DNA of 64,000 bases from Bacteroidota bacterium (GTDB lineage: Bacteria > Bacteroidota > Bacteroidia > Cytophagales > Cyclobacteriaceae): positions 1 to 64,000 of the forward strand of contig CANIVF010000004.1 of assembly GCA_947470895.1 (NCBI GenBank), read 5' to 3'. The notes under the pieces are model-generated. The model made no database searches. It was not told where the DNA came from and was given only the letters and a program-made list of their open reading frames with translations. The position numbers were made by a program, and so were the translations under genes. Positions 34,370 through 44,113 of the stretch are shown here, in pieces. Positions within the stretch are counted from its first letter, which is position 1. Each line of letters opens with the position of its first letter.

Positions 34370-35563
34370 CTAGGTATGCACTCCTGAAATCAATTTCGTT
34401 AATGCTGTTGAGTAGCTTTTATAATTGAAATGCTGAAGTCCTAGCTCGTGACCATTCCTCCCAATTTGTTCAGATTTTTCTGGGTTTTCGAGGACAAAAC
34501 TGAGTTTGGCTGAGAAATCATTAATGTCACCAGTCTTTGCCACTAAGGCGGTTTCTCCATCCTTAAAATAGTCAATAACTGCCCCAAAATCGGAAGTTAT
34601 AATCGGCCGGCCAGCGGCTGTATACTCGCTGATTTTAAAAGGGAAGCGGGCTTTGTCTTGCAGATTGTCTTGCAAGGGTATAAGAAGTGCCTTTGCGTTC
34701 TTGTAGTAACCTATTAAATCTTCATAGGATAGCCGCGAAAGAAGTTTGATGGTCGTGTTTTCCTTTATAGAGTCCTGAATTTTAGCTCTTACCTCTGCTG
34801 AACCGTTTACTATTAAAAATAATGAAACGCCCTGGTCGCGACTATTAGTTTTGCGGTAGGCTTCCATGATAAACTCAACCACATCTAGATAATAAGTAGA
34901 ACCACAATACAGAAAGTAGTCAGATTCCTTGGGTTTGTTATCGATTATTGAAAACTTCTCAAAATCAATAATGGGGGGCACCATGATATAGGGTTTTTTA
35001 GATTTCATCCTATTCACATGTTGCTCCAGATAGGTACTAATGATGATTAGTGCATCCGTATATTTATAAAATTCAGTATCAAATGTTTTTCCACTATCCA
35101 CAGTTTTTATTGAACGATTCTCTAGTGACGAAAAGTACTCTACGTAATCATACACAAGCCTCGTATTGGTGATGCGGGTTAAACACCAAAAATATTTTAG
35201 CTTAGATAAGCTGGATGTGCAGACAACGACACAGGTTAAATTCTTAAATAATCCGTGATACAGAATAGTAACTAGTTCACGAAACCATCCAATGAATTTT
35301 AAGAAATTTCTAGTGATAAAGTGATCAGGATATAAAGGCGTTCCGGATGCATAGAAGTAATCAATGCCCTCGAAAGTACCTGATGCATGAATCTTTTCTC
35401 TTATGATCACATTCGAAGAATGGATACCCTTTTCGTTTACGACCAAAACCCGGGTATCATCTATTGCAATAGCTTTAGAAATCTGAAGTTGACGCTGAAC
35501 GGCTGCCATTCCAAACGGAAAGCCATTCTGCCCCAGGTATAAAACTGTTTTATTTTTTTTCAA
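34370..35563 (-). CDS. Glycosyltransferase family 4
   Basis: A 397-residue GT-B enzyme. The N-terminal strand VLYLGQNGFPFGMAAVQRQL has the glycine-rich acceptor loop, and the donor domain contains SDYFLYCGSTYYLDVVEFIM, then LLSRLSYEDLIGYYKNAKALL and PFKISEYTAAGRPIITSDFG, the position of the GT4 EX7E region. It lies 12 bp after the Wzy-like gene and so is probably in the same transcript. Donor sugar and linkage cannot be told. Confidence 0.87.
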   Translation of the reverse strand: MKKNKTVLYLGQNGFPFGMAAVQRQLQISKAIAIDDTRVLVVNEKGIHSSNVIIREKIHASGTFEGIDYFYASGTPLYPDHFITRNFLKFIGWFRELVTILYHGLFKNLTCVVVCTSSLSKLKYFWCLTRITNTRLVYDYVEYFSSLENRSIKTVDSGKTFDTEFYKYTDALIIISTYLEQHVNRMKSKKPYIMVPPIIDFEKFSIIDNKPKESDYFLYCGSTYYLDVVEFIMEAYRKTNSRDQGVSLFLIVNGSAEVRAKIQDSIKENTTIKLLSRLSYEDLIGYYKNAKALLIPLQDNLQDKARFPFKISEYTAAGRPIITSDFGAVIDYFKDGETALVAKTGDINDFSAKLSFVLENPEKSEQIGRNGHELGLQHFNYKSYSTALTKLISGVHT

Positions 35564-35575
35564 GGAGTTATAATA

Positions 35576-36931
35576 TTAGAGAGGTCTGCTTGTGGGGTTA
35601 AGTTGAAAGGGATTTTTAAAAGGTTCCTTACCAAGCTTATCTTTTAATGGGATGTATGCAGTAGATAGAAACATCAGTGACTTTAAAAAAGCTAAATCAA
35701 AAATCACTTCTGAAAAGCTAATTAAACACAATAGAAATACGCCAAACATTGGCACGTACGCATTATAGGAGTGATTGTGATAGATGTAGATATTTTTAAA
35801 AGAGTAGAATACAAGAGCGAAATAAAACGAAAAATAGACCAACCCGTAGTTGCGCAGAAAATTGGTAAATCCATTCGGTCGATGCGTCTTTGCGCTATAG
35901 ACTGTTGTGTTAAAAACCACTTCAATTCGTCTGCTCCAACCCAACAAAGGACGTTCAGCAATATTCTCAAAGTCCTTAAGGGCCGACCCAAATCTATTGT
36001 TAGTGACCTTACTCTGGTTTAGTTCCCGGTTAATTTTCTCGCCTAAAAAGTCGACCGTTGTAAATGCCAGGTAGGCAGAGAATATAATGATAATCAACAA
36101 CGCGTATTTCAAGGCTGATTTTAATTGGGCTGAAAAGAACGAGAGAATGATCATAAGCGACAAAGCCCCCATGGTTGAGGTGGTTGAGGCAAGAGCAATG
36201 ATCAGAATGGTAGACTCCTTATTAAAAAGATCTTTTACTGATTTAATTGATTTTGTGCTGTAATGCAAAAACAGAGTAATGTTGAGAAACACAGCAAAGG
36301 CACCGCTCTCCCAGAAAATTCCCGCATTGCGAACGTAGGGAAGTTGACCAACGAAATATTCATAGCAAAAGGTATAGATGATAACAGTAGGTGTGTGATA
36401 GCCATTATAATCATTCAGAGGTAGCAATTTATCTGCAAGCCTATATAAAGGGCTATGTAAAGGCGTGTATGAGATTAAAACAAAAACAAATGAAACAAGG
36501 CTGATAAGAACCATGGTCTTTGTGAGTACATCAATAAACTTATGTTTTAATATGTCGACTGAGGCAGTACTCAATAAAAGAATAATGGCGAGCTTGAAAA
36601 AAGTAAAGGTGTAGTCCAGCTTGAAAAGAATGGCATGCATGATTTCATAGCCAAGCAAGAAAACGAAAATAATAATAGTGCGGTACGATACTGATTTTTT
36701 ATAATTTCTAAGGATATGCGCAACCGTAATCAGTACAGAAGCAACAGTAAACAGTTCGAATTGCTTAATGCCAATGTAAGGATTGCCCGAAATGGCGAGC
36801 AAAAAGAACATGAGCATTAATTCCCACCAAACAACCTTGTCTGATTCCTCAGAAACACTTTTGCTTATCTCTACCCTTTTTAGGTTATCGACTTTTAGTG
36901 TTGTGTCCCTATAGGTTAGGAAGTGGTTCAT
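35576..36931 (-). CDS. Wzy-type O-antigen/capsule polymerase (membrane protein)
   Basis: I chose ATG 36931 (451 residues). A TTG at 37006 would add 25 residues, but a promoter-like TAAATTTG lies between the two. The protein is strongly hydrophobic with about ten to twelve helices (for example YRTIIIFVFLLGYEIMHAIL and ALLIIIIFSAYLAF) and one large loop near residues 310-370 carrying ERPLLGWSRRIEVVFNTTVY, with HRPNGFTNFLRNYGLVYFSF just after it. This layout and its place with Wzx suggest a repeat-unit polymerase. Wzy proteins share little sequence, so the call rests on topology, the loop and context. Confidence 0.78.
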   Translation of the reverse strand: MNHFLTYRDTTLKVDNLKRVEISKSVSEESDKVVWWELMLMFFLLAISGNPYIGIKQFELFTVASVLITVAHILRNYKKSVSYRTIIIFVFLLGYEIMHAILFKLDYTFTFFKLAIILLLSTASVDILKHKFIDVLTKTMVLISLVSFVFVLISYTPLHSPLYRLADKLLPLNDYNGYHTPTVIIYTFCYEYFVGQLPYVRNAGIFWESGAFAVFLNITLFLHYSTKSIKSVKDLFNKESTILIIALASTTSTMGALSLMIILSFFSAQLKSALKYALLIIIIFSAYLAFTTVDFLGEKINRELNQSKVTNNRFGSALKDFENIAERPLLGWSRRIEVVFNTTVYSAKTHRPNGFTNFLRNYGLVYFSFYFALVFYSFKNIYIYHNHSYNAYVPMFGVFLLCLISFSEVIFDLAFLKSLMFLSTAYIPLKDKLGKEPFKNPFQLNPTSRPL

Positions 36932-36969
36932 AGTTGGATTTCTGGAGATGAATGGTTTTATGTTAAGGC

Positions 36970-36977
36970 CAAATTTA
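36970..36977 (-). promoter_or_regulatory. Possible promoter -7 box for the Wzy-GT4 transcript
   Basis: The - strand reads TAAATTTG (exact TAnnTTTG), with a TTTC 19 bases upstream as a near-match to the -33 TTTG box. It lies about 40 bases before ATG 36931 and inside the longer TTG-started frame, which supports the shorter start. Confidence 0.4.
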
Positions 36978-37196
36978 TTCAAAGTTAAGGGTATGCGAAA
37001 CCACAATCAAGCGAGATAGTATTTCAATTGTTCTCGAGTTTTATGTGCTCGGGATACATCATTCGAAGTTTGGTCTGGTGAAAATGGTTTGAGGTCTATA
37101 GTTTTCTGGTCACTATCCGAATACTGGTTTCGGCATGAATAGATAATAGTGCGTCAATACTGAAATAATACTTAATTTTATTTTTTTAGCGTTTAC

Positions 37197-38555
37197 ATGA
37201 AGTATTTAGATTCTATCAAAGGTTATTTCTTTGGCGACCAACGATCTGCCAAGGTAGCCTGGAATATCCTGTTTTCCTTTTTCATTAAAGGGTATGCCAT
37301 GCTTATTCAATTTGCTCTTGTGCCAATCACACTCGGCTACCTTGATAAATTTCATTACGGGATCTGGCTTATTTTATCTTCTATTCTGGAATGGTTTTCA
37401 TATTTTGATATAGGGGTGGGGCATGGACTTAGAAATAAACTAGCGGAGGCGATTGCGCTTGACGATCTTAAAACGGCCAAAGTTTTTACCAGTACGGCAT
37501 ATGCTCTTAGTACTATAATATTTTGTGGGTTCATCTTCATTTTCACAATAGTTAACCCATTTTTGGATTGGGGTGCTATACTAAATGTTTCCCCCACCGA
37601 AAGCGCAGAACTCGGCAAAGTGGCTTATATGGTCTTCGCGTTTTTCTGCATCAGGTTTATTTTAAGCCTTATCACTTCCGTGATTTTTGCCAACCAAGAC
37701 CCAGCTATAAGAAATTTTATGGGGCCTTTGGGAAGCACCATCTCGTTGATTGCCATCGTATTGCTGTCAAAACATGTAGCAGGATCGTTGTTCTGGATAG
37801 CGTTAATTTTCAGTGGTGCTCCGTTGCTGGTATTTTTGGTGGCTAGTTTGATCCTATTTAATACCCGTTATAAGGCCATTAAACCGAGCATTAAGTTCGT
37901 TGACTTAAGTTATTCGGGCAAATTGATGGGACTTGGTGTTGGCTTTTTTATAATTCAGGTTTCCATGCTGGTTTTGTTTTCAAGTGCCAATATGGTGTTG
38001 ACCCAATTATATGGACCTGAAGAGGTAACGGTTTATAATATTGCCAACAAGTATTTTACGATAGGCATACTGATTAACGGTATTATAACACTACCCTATT
38101 GGTCATCATTCACAGAAGCGTACTTTAAGAAGGATACCCAGTGGATAAAAGCTTCCATCAAAAAGTTAAGTCTTATTTCTCTGGTGTTAGTTGGTGGCCA
38201 ATTGATATTACTGCTGATCGCAGATCTGGTTATCGATTTTTGGGTAGGAAAAGACATTGTTGTACCGCTCATGATGAAGGTCATGTTTACACTTTATGTG
38301 GTTATTCAGTTACTCGCAGTTCCTTATAATATTTTTATTAATGGGGTAAGTAAAATCAGGTTGCAATTATATGTGGCCATACTATCTATTGTTATCACCA
38401 TTCCATTGGCCATTTTCTTTGCAAAGACATTGAATATAGGGCCTTCGGGTGTTGTTTTGGCCATGATATGTTCAACATTACCCGGGGGGATTTTATGGCG
38501 GATTCAATATCAAAAACTGATCGATGGTAAGGCAACTGGTATCTGGAATGCTTAG
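37197..38555 (+). CDS. Wzx-type polysaccharide flippase (PST/MATE family)
   Basis: A 452-residue inner-membrane protein with about 12 to 14 hydrophobic helices. The start VAWNILFSFFIKGYAMLIQF and the early LIQFALVPITLGYLDKFHYG are typical of oligosaccharide flippases, as are GLRNKLAEAIALDDLKTAKV and the central ANMVLTQLYGPEEVTVYNIA. Its job is to flip lipid-linked repeat units to the periplasmic side. It is divergent from the Wzy gene with 265 bp between the chosen starts, and convergent with the formyltransferase-like gene. Confidence 0.92.
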   Translation: MKYLDSIKGYFFGDQRSAKVAWNILFSFFIKGYAMLIQFALVPITLGYLDKFHYGIWLILSSILEWFSYFDIGVGHGLRNKLAEAIALDDLKTAKVFTSTAYALSTIIFCGFIFIFTIVNPFLDWGAILNVSPTESAELGKVAYMVFAFFCIRFILSLITSVIFANQDPAIRNFMGPLGSTISLIAIVLLSKHVAGSLFWIALIFSGAPLLVFLVASLILFNTRYKAIKPSIKFVDLSYSGKLMGLGVGFFIIQVSMLVLFSSANMVLTQLYGPEEVTVYNIANKYFTIGILINGIITLPYWSSFTEAYFKKDTQWIKASIKKLSLISLVLVGGQLILLLIADLVIDFWVGKDIVVPLMMKVMFTLYVVIQLLAVPYNIFINGVSKIRLQLYVAILSIVITIPLAIFFAKTLNIGPSGVVLAMICSTLPGGILWRIQYQKLIDGKATGIWNA

Positions 38556-38590
38556 CAGATTTAGCCTTGCATATCAAAATAGGAAAGAAC

Positions 38591-40186
38591 TTAAATTTTT
38601 AGTCTCTTCAATTGGCCGTCAATGACCATCATGCTTTCTGAAAAATTGAGCGTATGAACGCTTAGTAAGTTTCTTCTCCATTGGGGTAATGCGCGGCTAA
38701 CTACTTCTTCTTCATATCGCGAATCGCTCAGTTCAACAATTTTATTCAAAGCCAGTCCATAACCGTAGCGAGGCACGCATATTTGTGAGGGTCGATACCA
38801 TGAATTTTGGTGAAAAAATATCCGGCCGGCCGGTCTGGCGCTTGATGGGTTTGAAACCACGGGATTTTTAGGATGCTGTTTCCAATCACCATTCAACAAA
38901 TCATGAGAATAGTATAAATACAAATCATCATCGGTGGAAGCGCCCTGGCTTTTCTTGATGGTGCAAAAAAGCCAAACCTTTTCTTCGTGAAAATGAAGAG
39001 TTGAGTCAAATGCTTCTATATCAGTAAGTAAAGACTTTTTAAACTTCCATTGAAAGGGAAATTCTGTGCATTCAAACAGGTCTACCGTTTTATTCTCACC
39101 CGATTCGGGTATCATATACCATCTATCGTTATGTTGAAATACATAAGGATAGGATAGATGGTAGGGCCTTTCAATGATTATTCTCGATTCTTCCACATTA
39201 CCTGCCTGATTGAGCACCAGGCAGCTAATATGACCTCTGTTTGTTTTTCTAAAAAGTTCTTCGATGAATACATAATGAAACCCATTTTTGGATATCACAA
39301 ATGGATCGGCCCATATTCTATCTTTTGGTGGAATTAGTGCCTTAACCTCTTGAAAGTTTAGCTGTGGAAATTTTTGAGGATTAAAGGAAAAAAAGAGAAC
39401 CCATTGTTCGAGAAAAAGCAATTTATTGATCGACTTTATGAATGCTCGGGATAATAACTTCACAGAAGCATCTAGCGAATTCCAAAAATCCGGACTTTCT
39501 TCGAGTCCGTGATTATTTAATTGTACTGCATCCATGGGTTCCATTTGAATTCCAGAGTCGGCTAATCGTAAAACCATATTTGTTAGCAGATCGACACCTT
39601 TTGAAAAAAGGGCGGTCTCATTTCTACTAAATGATAAGTACTCTGTTCGTGTGGTTGTGCTTATCAGGCATTCACTTTCTAATGGCACATTGTTATGACG
39701 CAATATGGATACTACTGAAACCGGCACGTTGTGGTACCATTCCCAAAATCCTGCTGGCGACATGCCGAATCGATTAATATCCCCAAAATGTAAACTGCAA
39801 ACGCCAAATTTTGGCAACTCCAATATTTCGCCATGGAAAGATTTTGAGCTGAAGTTCAATATCAAATCAGGTTGACTTTTGATGATCATGGCCAAATCTT
39901 CGGCACCCATGGAGTTCTTATTTTCATTTCCCAACGGAGTAGCTAAGATCACCGGAGTTTCGGCTGTTAGATTTACTTTTACCCGTTCAAATAAATTGGG
40001 TTTGCCAGGTAAAAGTGTACTATCAAATTTTCGGAATAATTTAAATGGAGTGTTTTCTTGTTCAGGATCAGAAGCAAGTTGGATTACCATTGCCAACTGA
40101 ACATTTGAATAGTTGTTAATATTTTTGACCAACTCACCAACCCATGCCGGCACCTCTTCACTTTCTACAATAATTCCAACACGCAT
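38591..40186 (-). CDS. Formyltransferase-like domain fused to a GINT1-type beta-propeller
   Basis: A 531-residue two-part protein. Residues 1 to about 235 resemble a formyl-transferase N-terminal fold (VGIIVESEEVPAWVGELVKN, DLILNFSSKSFHGEIL, GVCSLHFGDINRFGMSPAGF), but I see no clean N-x-H-x-S catalytic trio. From about 270 on, repeated W-A-D-P-F/Y-P-Y blades (RIWADPFVISKNGFHYVFIE, YHLSYPYVFQHNDRWYMIPE) match the five-bladed propeller next to the GINT1 glycosyltransferase domain and in bacterial sugar-modifying proteins. It may modify an amino sugar. It is convergent with Wzx (36 bp) and divergent from the GT4 at 40451. Confidence 0.75.
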   Translation of the reverse strand: MRVGIIVESEEVPAWVGELVKNINNYSNVQLAMVIQLASDPEQENTPFKLFRKFDSTLLPGKPNLFERVKVNLTAETPVILATPLGNENKNSMGAEDLAMIIKSQPDLILNFSSKSFHGEILELPKFGVCSLHFGDINRFGMSPAGFWEWYHNVPVSVVSILRHNNVPLESECLISTTTRTEYLSFSRNETALFSKGVDLLTNMVLRLADSGIQMEPMDAVQLNNHGLEESPDFWNSLDASVKLLSRAFIKSINKLLFLEQWVLFFSFNPQKFPQLNFQEVKALIPPKDRIWADPFVISKNGFHYVFIEELFRKTNRGHISCLVLNQAGNVEESRIIIERPYHLSYPYVFQHNDRWYMIPESGENKTVDLFECTEFPFQWKFKKSLLTDIEAFDSTLHFHEEKVWLFCTIKKSQGASTDDDLYLYYSHDLLNGDWKQHPKNPVVSNPSSARPAGRIFFHQNSWYRPSQICVPRYGYGLALNKIVELSDSRYEEEVVSRALPQWRRNLLSVHTLNFSESMMVIDGQLKRLKI

Positions 40187-40405
40187 CAGAATGTTTCTAT
40201 TTTGAATTTGCAGTTTACTTATTTATTCATGCCTAAGCAAGCGGTAGTAAATTCTCGTCAGATGGCTCTCAAGTTCAGCAGTAAATTTCCCAGGATACAT
40301 GAAGTCAATTAAACCAACTTATTCAATAAGTAGATTAAAGCGATGTGTTTTACTAATGGCTCTTAAGCTGTTTGATTGCCAGCTTACAATTTTTACATAG
40401 ATTTA

Positions 40406-40413
40406 TATTTTTG
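40406..40413 (+). promoter_or_regulatory. Possible -7 promoter element for the 40451 glycosyltransferase run
   Basis: TATTTTTG fits TAnnTTTG exactly and lies 37 bases before ATG 40451 in the 264-base divergent gap. A TTTG at 40371 is too far upstream (31 bases) to be a good -33 box, so the call is weak. Confidence 0.3.
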
Positions 40414-40450
40414 TTAGTCGAAATGGCATCTTTAATCTTCTATTCATAAA

Positions 40451-41536
40451 ATGAGAATTCTGTTTTTTACTGAAAATCTTAGAGCCGGAGGTAAAGAGAG
40501 ACGAATAATTGAATTGCTTAAGAATTTAAAATCTTCTGGTGATGTTGAAATTGAGTTGGTGCTCACTAAAAATTTAATTCATTACGAGGAAATTTATGGA
40601 CTCAATATTCCGATTCATATCATTGAGAGAAAATTCTTAAAAAAAGATCCCAGGCTTTTCTTTAAATTTTTCAAGATAGCCAAGGCGTTTAAACCCGATA
40701 TCATTCACGTTTGGGGCCATATGGTTGCCGTTTATGCGGTTCCGACAAAACTACTTTTGGGCGTTCCGCTGGTAAATAATGAAATAGTTGATTCAACGCA
40801 GAACACCAGGTTGATTGGTAAGAATATCGTATTTACAGTATCTGATCGCATTATAGCAAACACCTATGCAGGGTTAAAAGCCTATGATGCTCCCATGGAA
40901 AAAAGCGGGGTTATTTATAACGGCTTTAGCTTTGATCGACTCAAGCATATTGGAACAGCGGAGGAAGTAAGAGAAAGATTTGGTGTTAAGTCACCGTTTG
41001 TCGTTGGCATGGTTGCATCATTCTTAAATTATAAGGACTACGCCACGTATATCAAGGCAGCTTTGATGATTTTGAAAAACCGCAGAGATATTTCGTTTTT
41101 ATGTATTGGTGATGGAGACGACTCTGAGTATAAAAAAATGGTTCCTGATGATTTAAAGAGCAATGTTCTGTTCCTGGGCAGGCAAAGCAAAGTAGAATCC
41201 ATTATGAATATTTGTGATATAGGGGTGCTGACCACCAACATAAATTTTCATGGCGAAGGAATTTCCAATGCGCTGATGGAATTTATGTCGTTGGGAAAGC
41301 CAGCGATAACAACAAACTTTGGAGGTTCCGTGGAGTTGATTGATGAAGATGAAACAGGCTTCCTGATTGAAGCTTTCAATCCTGCACAGTTAGCCGAAAA
41401 AATAACGTATTTGATTGATCACGAGCAAGAGCGCCATCGCATGGGACAAAATGCTCATCGTGTTGTAGAAAAGAAGTTCAGTTTAGACAATATGGTGAGG
41501 TTGTTTAGAGAAGAATACGCCAATTTGTTAAAGTAG
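40451..41536 (+). CDS. Glycosyltransferase family 4
   Basis: A 361-residue GT-B enzyme. It starts ILFFTENLRAGGKERRIIEL with the usual GG(K/A)ER loop, has FKPDIIHVWGHMVAVYAV in the acceptor domain and, in the donor domain, PFVVGMVASFLNYKDYATYI, FLCIGDGDDSEYKKMV and HGEGISNALMEFMSLGKPAI with the acidic pair. It is the first gene of a + strand run of polysaccharide genes extending to 49914. The sugar is unknown. Confidence 0.9.
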   Translation: MRILFFTENLRAGGKERRIIELLKNLKSSGDVEIELVLTKNLIHYEEIYGLNIPIHIIERKFLKKDPRLFFKFFKIAKAFKPDIIHVWGHMVAVYAVPTKLLLGVPLVNNEIVDSTQNTRLIGKNIVFTVSDRIIANTYAGLKAYDAPMEKSGVIYNGFSFDRLKHIGTAEEVRERFGVKSPFVVGMVASFLNYKDYATYIKAALMILKNRRDISFLCIGDGDDSEYKKMVPDDLKSNVLFLGRQSKVESIMNICDIGVLTTNINFHGEGISNALMEFMSLGKPAITTNFGGSVELIDEDETGFLIEAFNPAQLAEKITYLIDHEQERHRMGQNAHRVVEKKFSLDNMVRLFREEYANLLK

Positions 41537-41556
41537 TTTTTGCCTAAATACCGATC

Positions 41557-42714
41557 ATGAATAAAAAAATGAAAGTGTTAATGGTTGGCCTGCTTCCATC
41601 GGATATTGAAAAAATTGATGGTGGTGTGGTGGCTGTCATTTTGAATTTACTTTCCAGTTTCAGCAAAATGGAAAGTGTTGAAATCATTTTTGTATCCTTT
41701 AACCAGGAGATTGATCAGGAAATCGTAAAGGAATACTCCACAAATATCAAACTACATTATATTCCATACATGGTTCCTTATAAGTTGATCGATTATTTTG
41801 TGAACAGGAAGAAGTTAAATGCGATCATCAGTAATGAGAAGCCCGATATCATTCATATTCAGGAAGTAACTCCACACATTCTGCGCTTTGTGCATTTTCC
41901 CAAGGATAAGATTGTACTTACACAGCACGGTATTATGAGTGAGGAATATAAATATGCTAAGGGCGTGCGAGAGAAGCTTCAATGTTTGTTTAAGGGCTTT
42001 GTTGAGCAACATGTGTTTCCGATTTTTAAAAACGTAATCTTCATCTCGGAATACAACCGAAACATCTTTCCCAAGAAGAATATCTTTAGCGAAAAGATTT
42101 ATAATCCGGTTAATCCCATATTTTTTTCAAAGACTCAAGTCACGGGTCAATTTGATTCAATTAGCTATGTGGGCAGGATCAACACCAACAAGAATTTGAC
42201 TATTGTATTGCGCGCCCTCGCACTGCTAAAGAGGGAAAATATTATTTTCAATCTGCATGTGGTGGGTGGTTATAAGGATAAATATTACGAACATGAAGTT
42301 AATGAACTTGTTCAGGAAGGCAGCCTTTCACAGCAAGTGATCTTTTATGGCTGGCAAACACAGGAACAAATTTTTCAGGTTCACGAAAAATGCCGCATTT
42401 TTATATTGCCATCTCAGCAGGAAACAATGCCCGTTGTTATTGGTGAAGCCATGGCCTTGGGAAAAGTGGTGGTTGCATCCAATGTAGGAGCCGTTTCAGA
42501 AATGATTACTGATAAGTCTTCAGGATTTCTGTTCGAAAGAAATAATGTTGATCAGTTGTGCAACTTGCTACGACTCTTGCATAAGAATAACACATTGATC
42601 GAAAGCGTTTCTGGAAATGCTATGCGTGAAGCACGAGAGAAATTTCATCCCGACTCCATTGCTTCCAAGACTCATGAGTTTTATTTGAAAGTGCTCAAAA
42701 ATGCTTCGACTTAG
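41557..42714 (+). CDS. Glycosyltransferase family 4
   Basis: A 385-residue GT-B enzyme. The N-terminus reads MKVLMVGLLPSDIEKIDGGV, with IVLTQHGIMSEEYKYAKGVR in the acceptor domain. The donor domain has FDSISYVGRINTNKNLTIVL, FNLHVVGGYKDKYYEHEV and PSQQETMPVVIGEAMALGKV, covering the usual GT4 donor and EX7E sites. It starts 20 bp after the previous glycosyltransferase and is surely in the same operon. Specificity is not readable. Confidence 0.9.
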   Translation: MNKKMKVLMVGLLPSDIEKIDGGVVAVILNLLSSFSKMESVEIIFVSFNQEIDQEIVKEYSTNIKLHYIPYMVPYKLIDYFVNRKKLNAIISNEKPDIIHIQEVTPHILRFVHFPKDKIVLTQHGIMSEEYKYAKGVREKLQCLFKGFVEQHVFPIFKNVIFISEYNRNIFPKKNIFSEKIYNPVNPIFFSKTQVTGQFDSISYVGRINTNKNLTIVLRALALLKRENIIFNLHVVGGYKDKYYEHEVNELVQEGSLSQQVIFYGWQTQEQIFQVHEKCRIFILPSQQETMPVVIGEAMALGKVVVASNVGAVSEMITDKSSGFLFERNNVDQLCNLLRLLHKNNTLIESVSGNAMREAREKFHPDSIASKTHEFYLKVLKNAST

Positions 42715-42786
42715 CCAGCCTGATTTCGATCTTCGTTTTTATTACTTTACTGAATATTAATTTTTTAAAGATTTACATAGTGTAAA

Positions 42787-43839
42787 ATGAATAAATACTA
42801 TCTGGAAAAGGCGGCCGGGATACTATCGACCCCGCTTTACTACAGTCAATTGCATTTGCTTACCAAGCCGATTTATGGAGGAATGGGACATATTCTCATG
42901 TTCCATCGTGTGTTGCCTGTTAGTGAAAAACTCAGAATACATAACCATAAGAGTTTAGAGATATCTCCCGATCGCCTGGAAGGTATTATTGAGTTTTTTA
43001 AAAAGCGTAACTATGATTTTATTTCTTTAGATGATTTAGTTGCATTAAAGAATTCGCCATCAAAAAAAAGTGAGCGAAAATTTGTTGTTTTTACTTTTGA
43101 CGATGGCTATGTAGATAATTATTTATATGCCTATCCCATTTTCAGAAAGTACCATGTTCCTTTTACTATTTATGTAGCCACCAATTTGCCCGATTCTACA
43201 GCTACATTATGGTGGTATTTGCTGGAGGACATTGTGGTGAAACGAACCTCGTTGCGGGTGGATGTTGAGGGTACGGAAATGACATTTCGCACTGAAACAG
43301 TTAAGGAGAAGGAAATGGTTTTTAATAAGATCAGAAATTGGCTTGCGGTGGCTGATGAAAAATCTCTCTCGACACTTTTAAGCAGTTTGTTTCGAGGTAG
43401 TGAAGACGAGATTGCCGCAAAGACTAAAGAACTTTCTTTAACATGGCAACAGATTCAAGAGTTGAGTCAGGATTCGCTGGTAACTATTGGTTCTCATACT
43501 GTAAATCACTTCCCATTGAACTCTCTCACAGCTGAAAAATCCACCTACGAGATTTTAGAATCCAAGAAGATCATTGAATCACAGATAGCGAGGGAAGTAA
43601 AGCATTTTTGTTATCCACTCGGTTCGTATGGTACCAAAGAAATTGAGATTTTGGGGAAAACAAGCTATGCAACGGCCACAACGATAAAAATGGCAAATAT
43701 TTTTGCTGAGAATCTACAACACCCTCTCGCACTACCCCGAATTATGATCAACACATTAACAACCGATAAGATTTTAAGTCTTCAGGTTAATGGATTTCTT
43801 CCTGCTTTGCGTAATAAATTCAAAAGAGTTGTGATTTAA
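42787..43839 (+). CDS. Polysaccharide deacetylase (NodB fold, CE4)
   Basis: A 350-residue enzyme with the NodB homology domain that removes acetyl groups from N-acetylated sugars with a metal. Seen are GHILMFHRVLP, the catalytic-base and metal Asp in FVVFTFDDGYVDNYLYAYPI (FDDG), the metal His pair in TIGSHTVNHFPLNSL (SHTxxH) and REVKHFCYPLGSYGTKEIEI. There is no clear signal peptide, so it may act on the lipid-linked precursor at the cytoplasmic face or be anchored otherwise. It follows the two GT4 genes and probably trims the same polysaccharide. Confidence 0.92.
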   Translation: MNKYYLEKAAGILSTPLYYSQLHLLTKPIYGGMGHILMFHRVLPVSEKLRIHNHKSLEISPDRLEGIIEFFKKRNYDFISLDDLVALKNSPSKKSERKFVVFTFDDGYVDNYLYAYPIFRKYHVPFTIYVATNLPDSTATLWWYLLEDIVVKRTSLRVDVEGTEMTFRTETVKEKEMVFNKIRNWLAVADEKSLSTLLSSLFRGSEDEIAAKTKELSLTWQQIQELSQDSLVTIGSHTVNHFPLNSLTAEKSTYEILESKKIIESQIAREVKHFCYPLGSYGTKEIEILGKTSYATATTIKMANIFAENLQHPLALPRIMINTLTTDKILSLQVNGFLPALRNKFKRVVI

Positions 43840-43884
43840 CTATTTGTACTCGCTAAATTTGTGGGTCTAGTTGGCTCAATAATC

Positions 43885-44112
43885 ATGATTCGCACACCGG
43901 TATTTAGGGTTAGTTCTTTACCTCCTGTCATTAAATTTTTAAGGTGGGGTACCAAAGCATATATTAAAAGCGCCTCCAACATTAAAATTCGATATCTTTC
44001 GTATGAAAACAAAGCCAAATTAGGCTACCAATTGTTTTATGGATTTCCTTTTTCTGGAATCATGGAGCAAGTTGGTGTTGGATTTTCCGGTCAACTCTTT
44101 TACCTAGGTTAA
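43885..44112 (+). CDS. Doubtful small ORF, about 75 residues
   Basis: In the 274-base gap before the next glycosyltransferase, a + strand frame from ATG 43885 (or GTG 43861) runs to TAA 44112, one base before the next start. The product has protein-like parts (LPPVIKFLRWGTKAYIKS, GYQLFYGFPFSGIM) but no motif that I know. A competing - strand frame of similar size overlaps it. It may be a small gene, a remnant of an acyl- or glycosyltransferase, or chance. Confidence 0.22.
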   Translation: MIRTPVFRVSSLPPVIKFLRWGTKAYIKSASNIKIRYLSYENKAKLGYQLFYGFPFSGIMEQVGVGFSGQLFYLG

Positions 44113-44113
44113 A

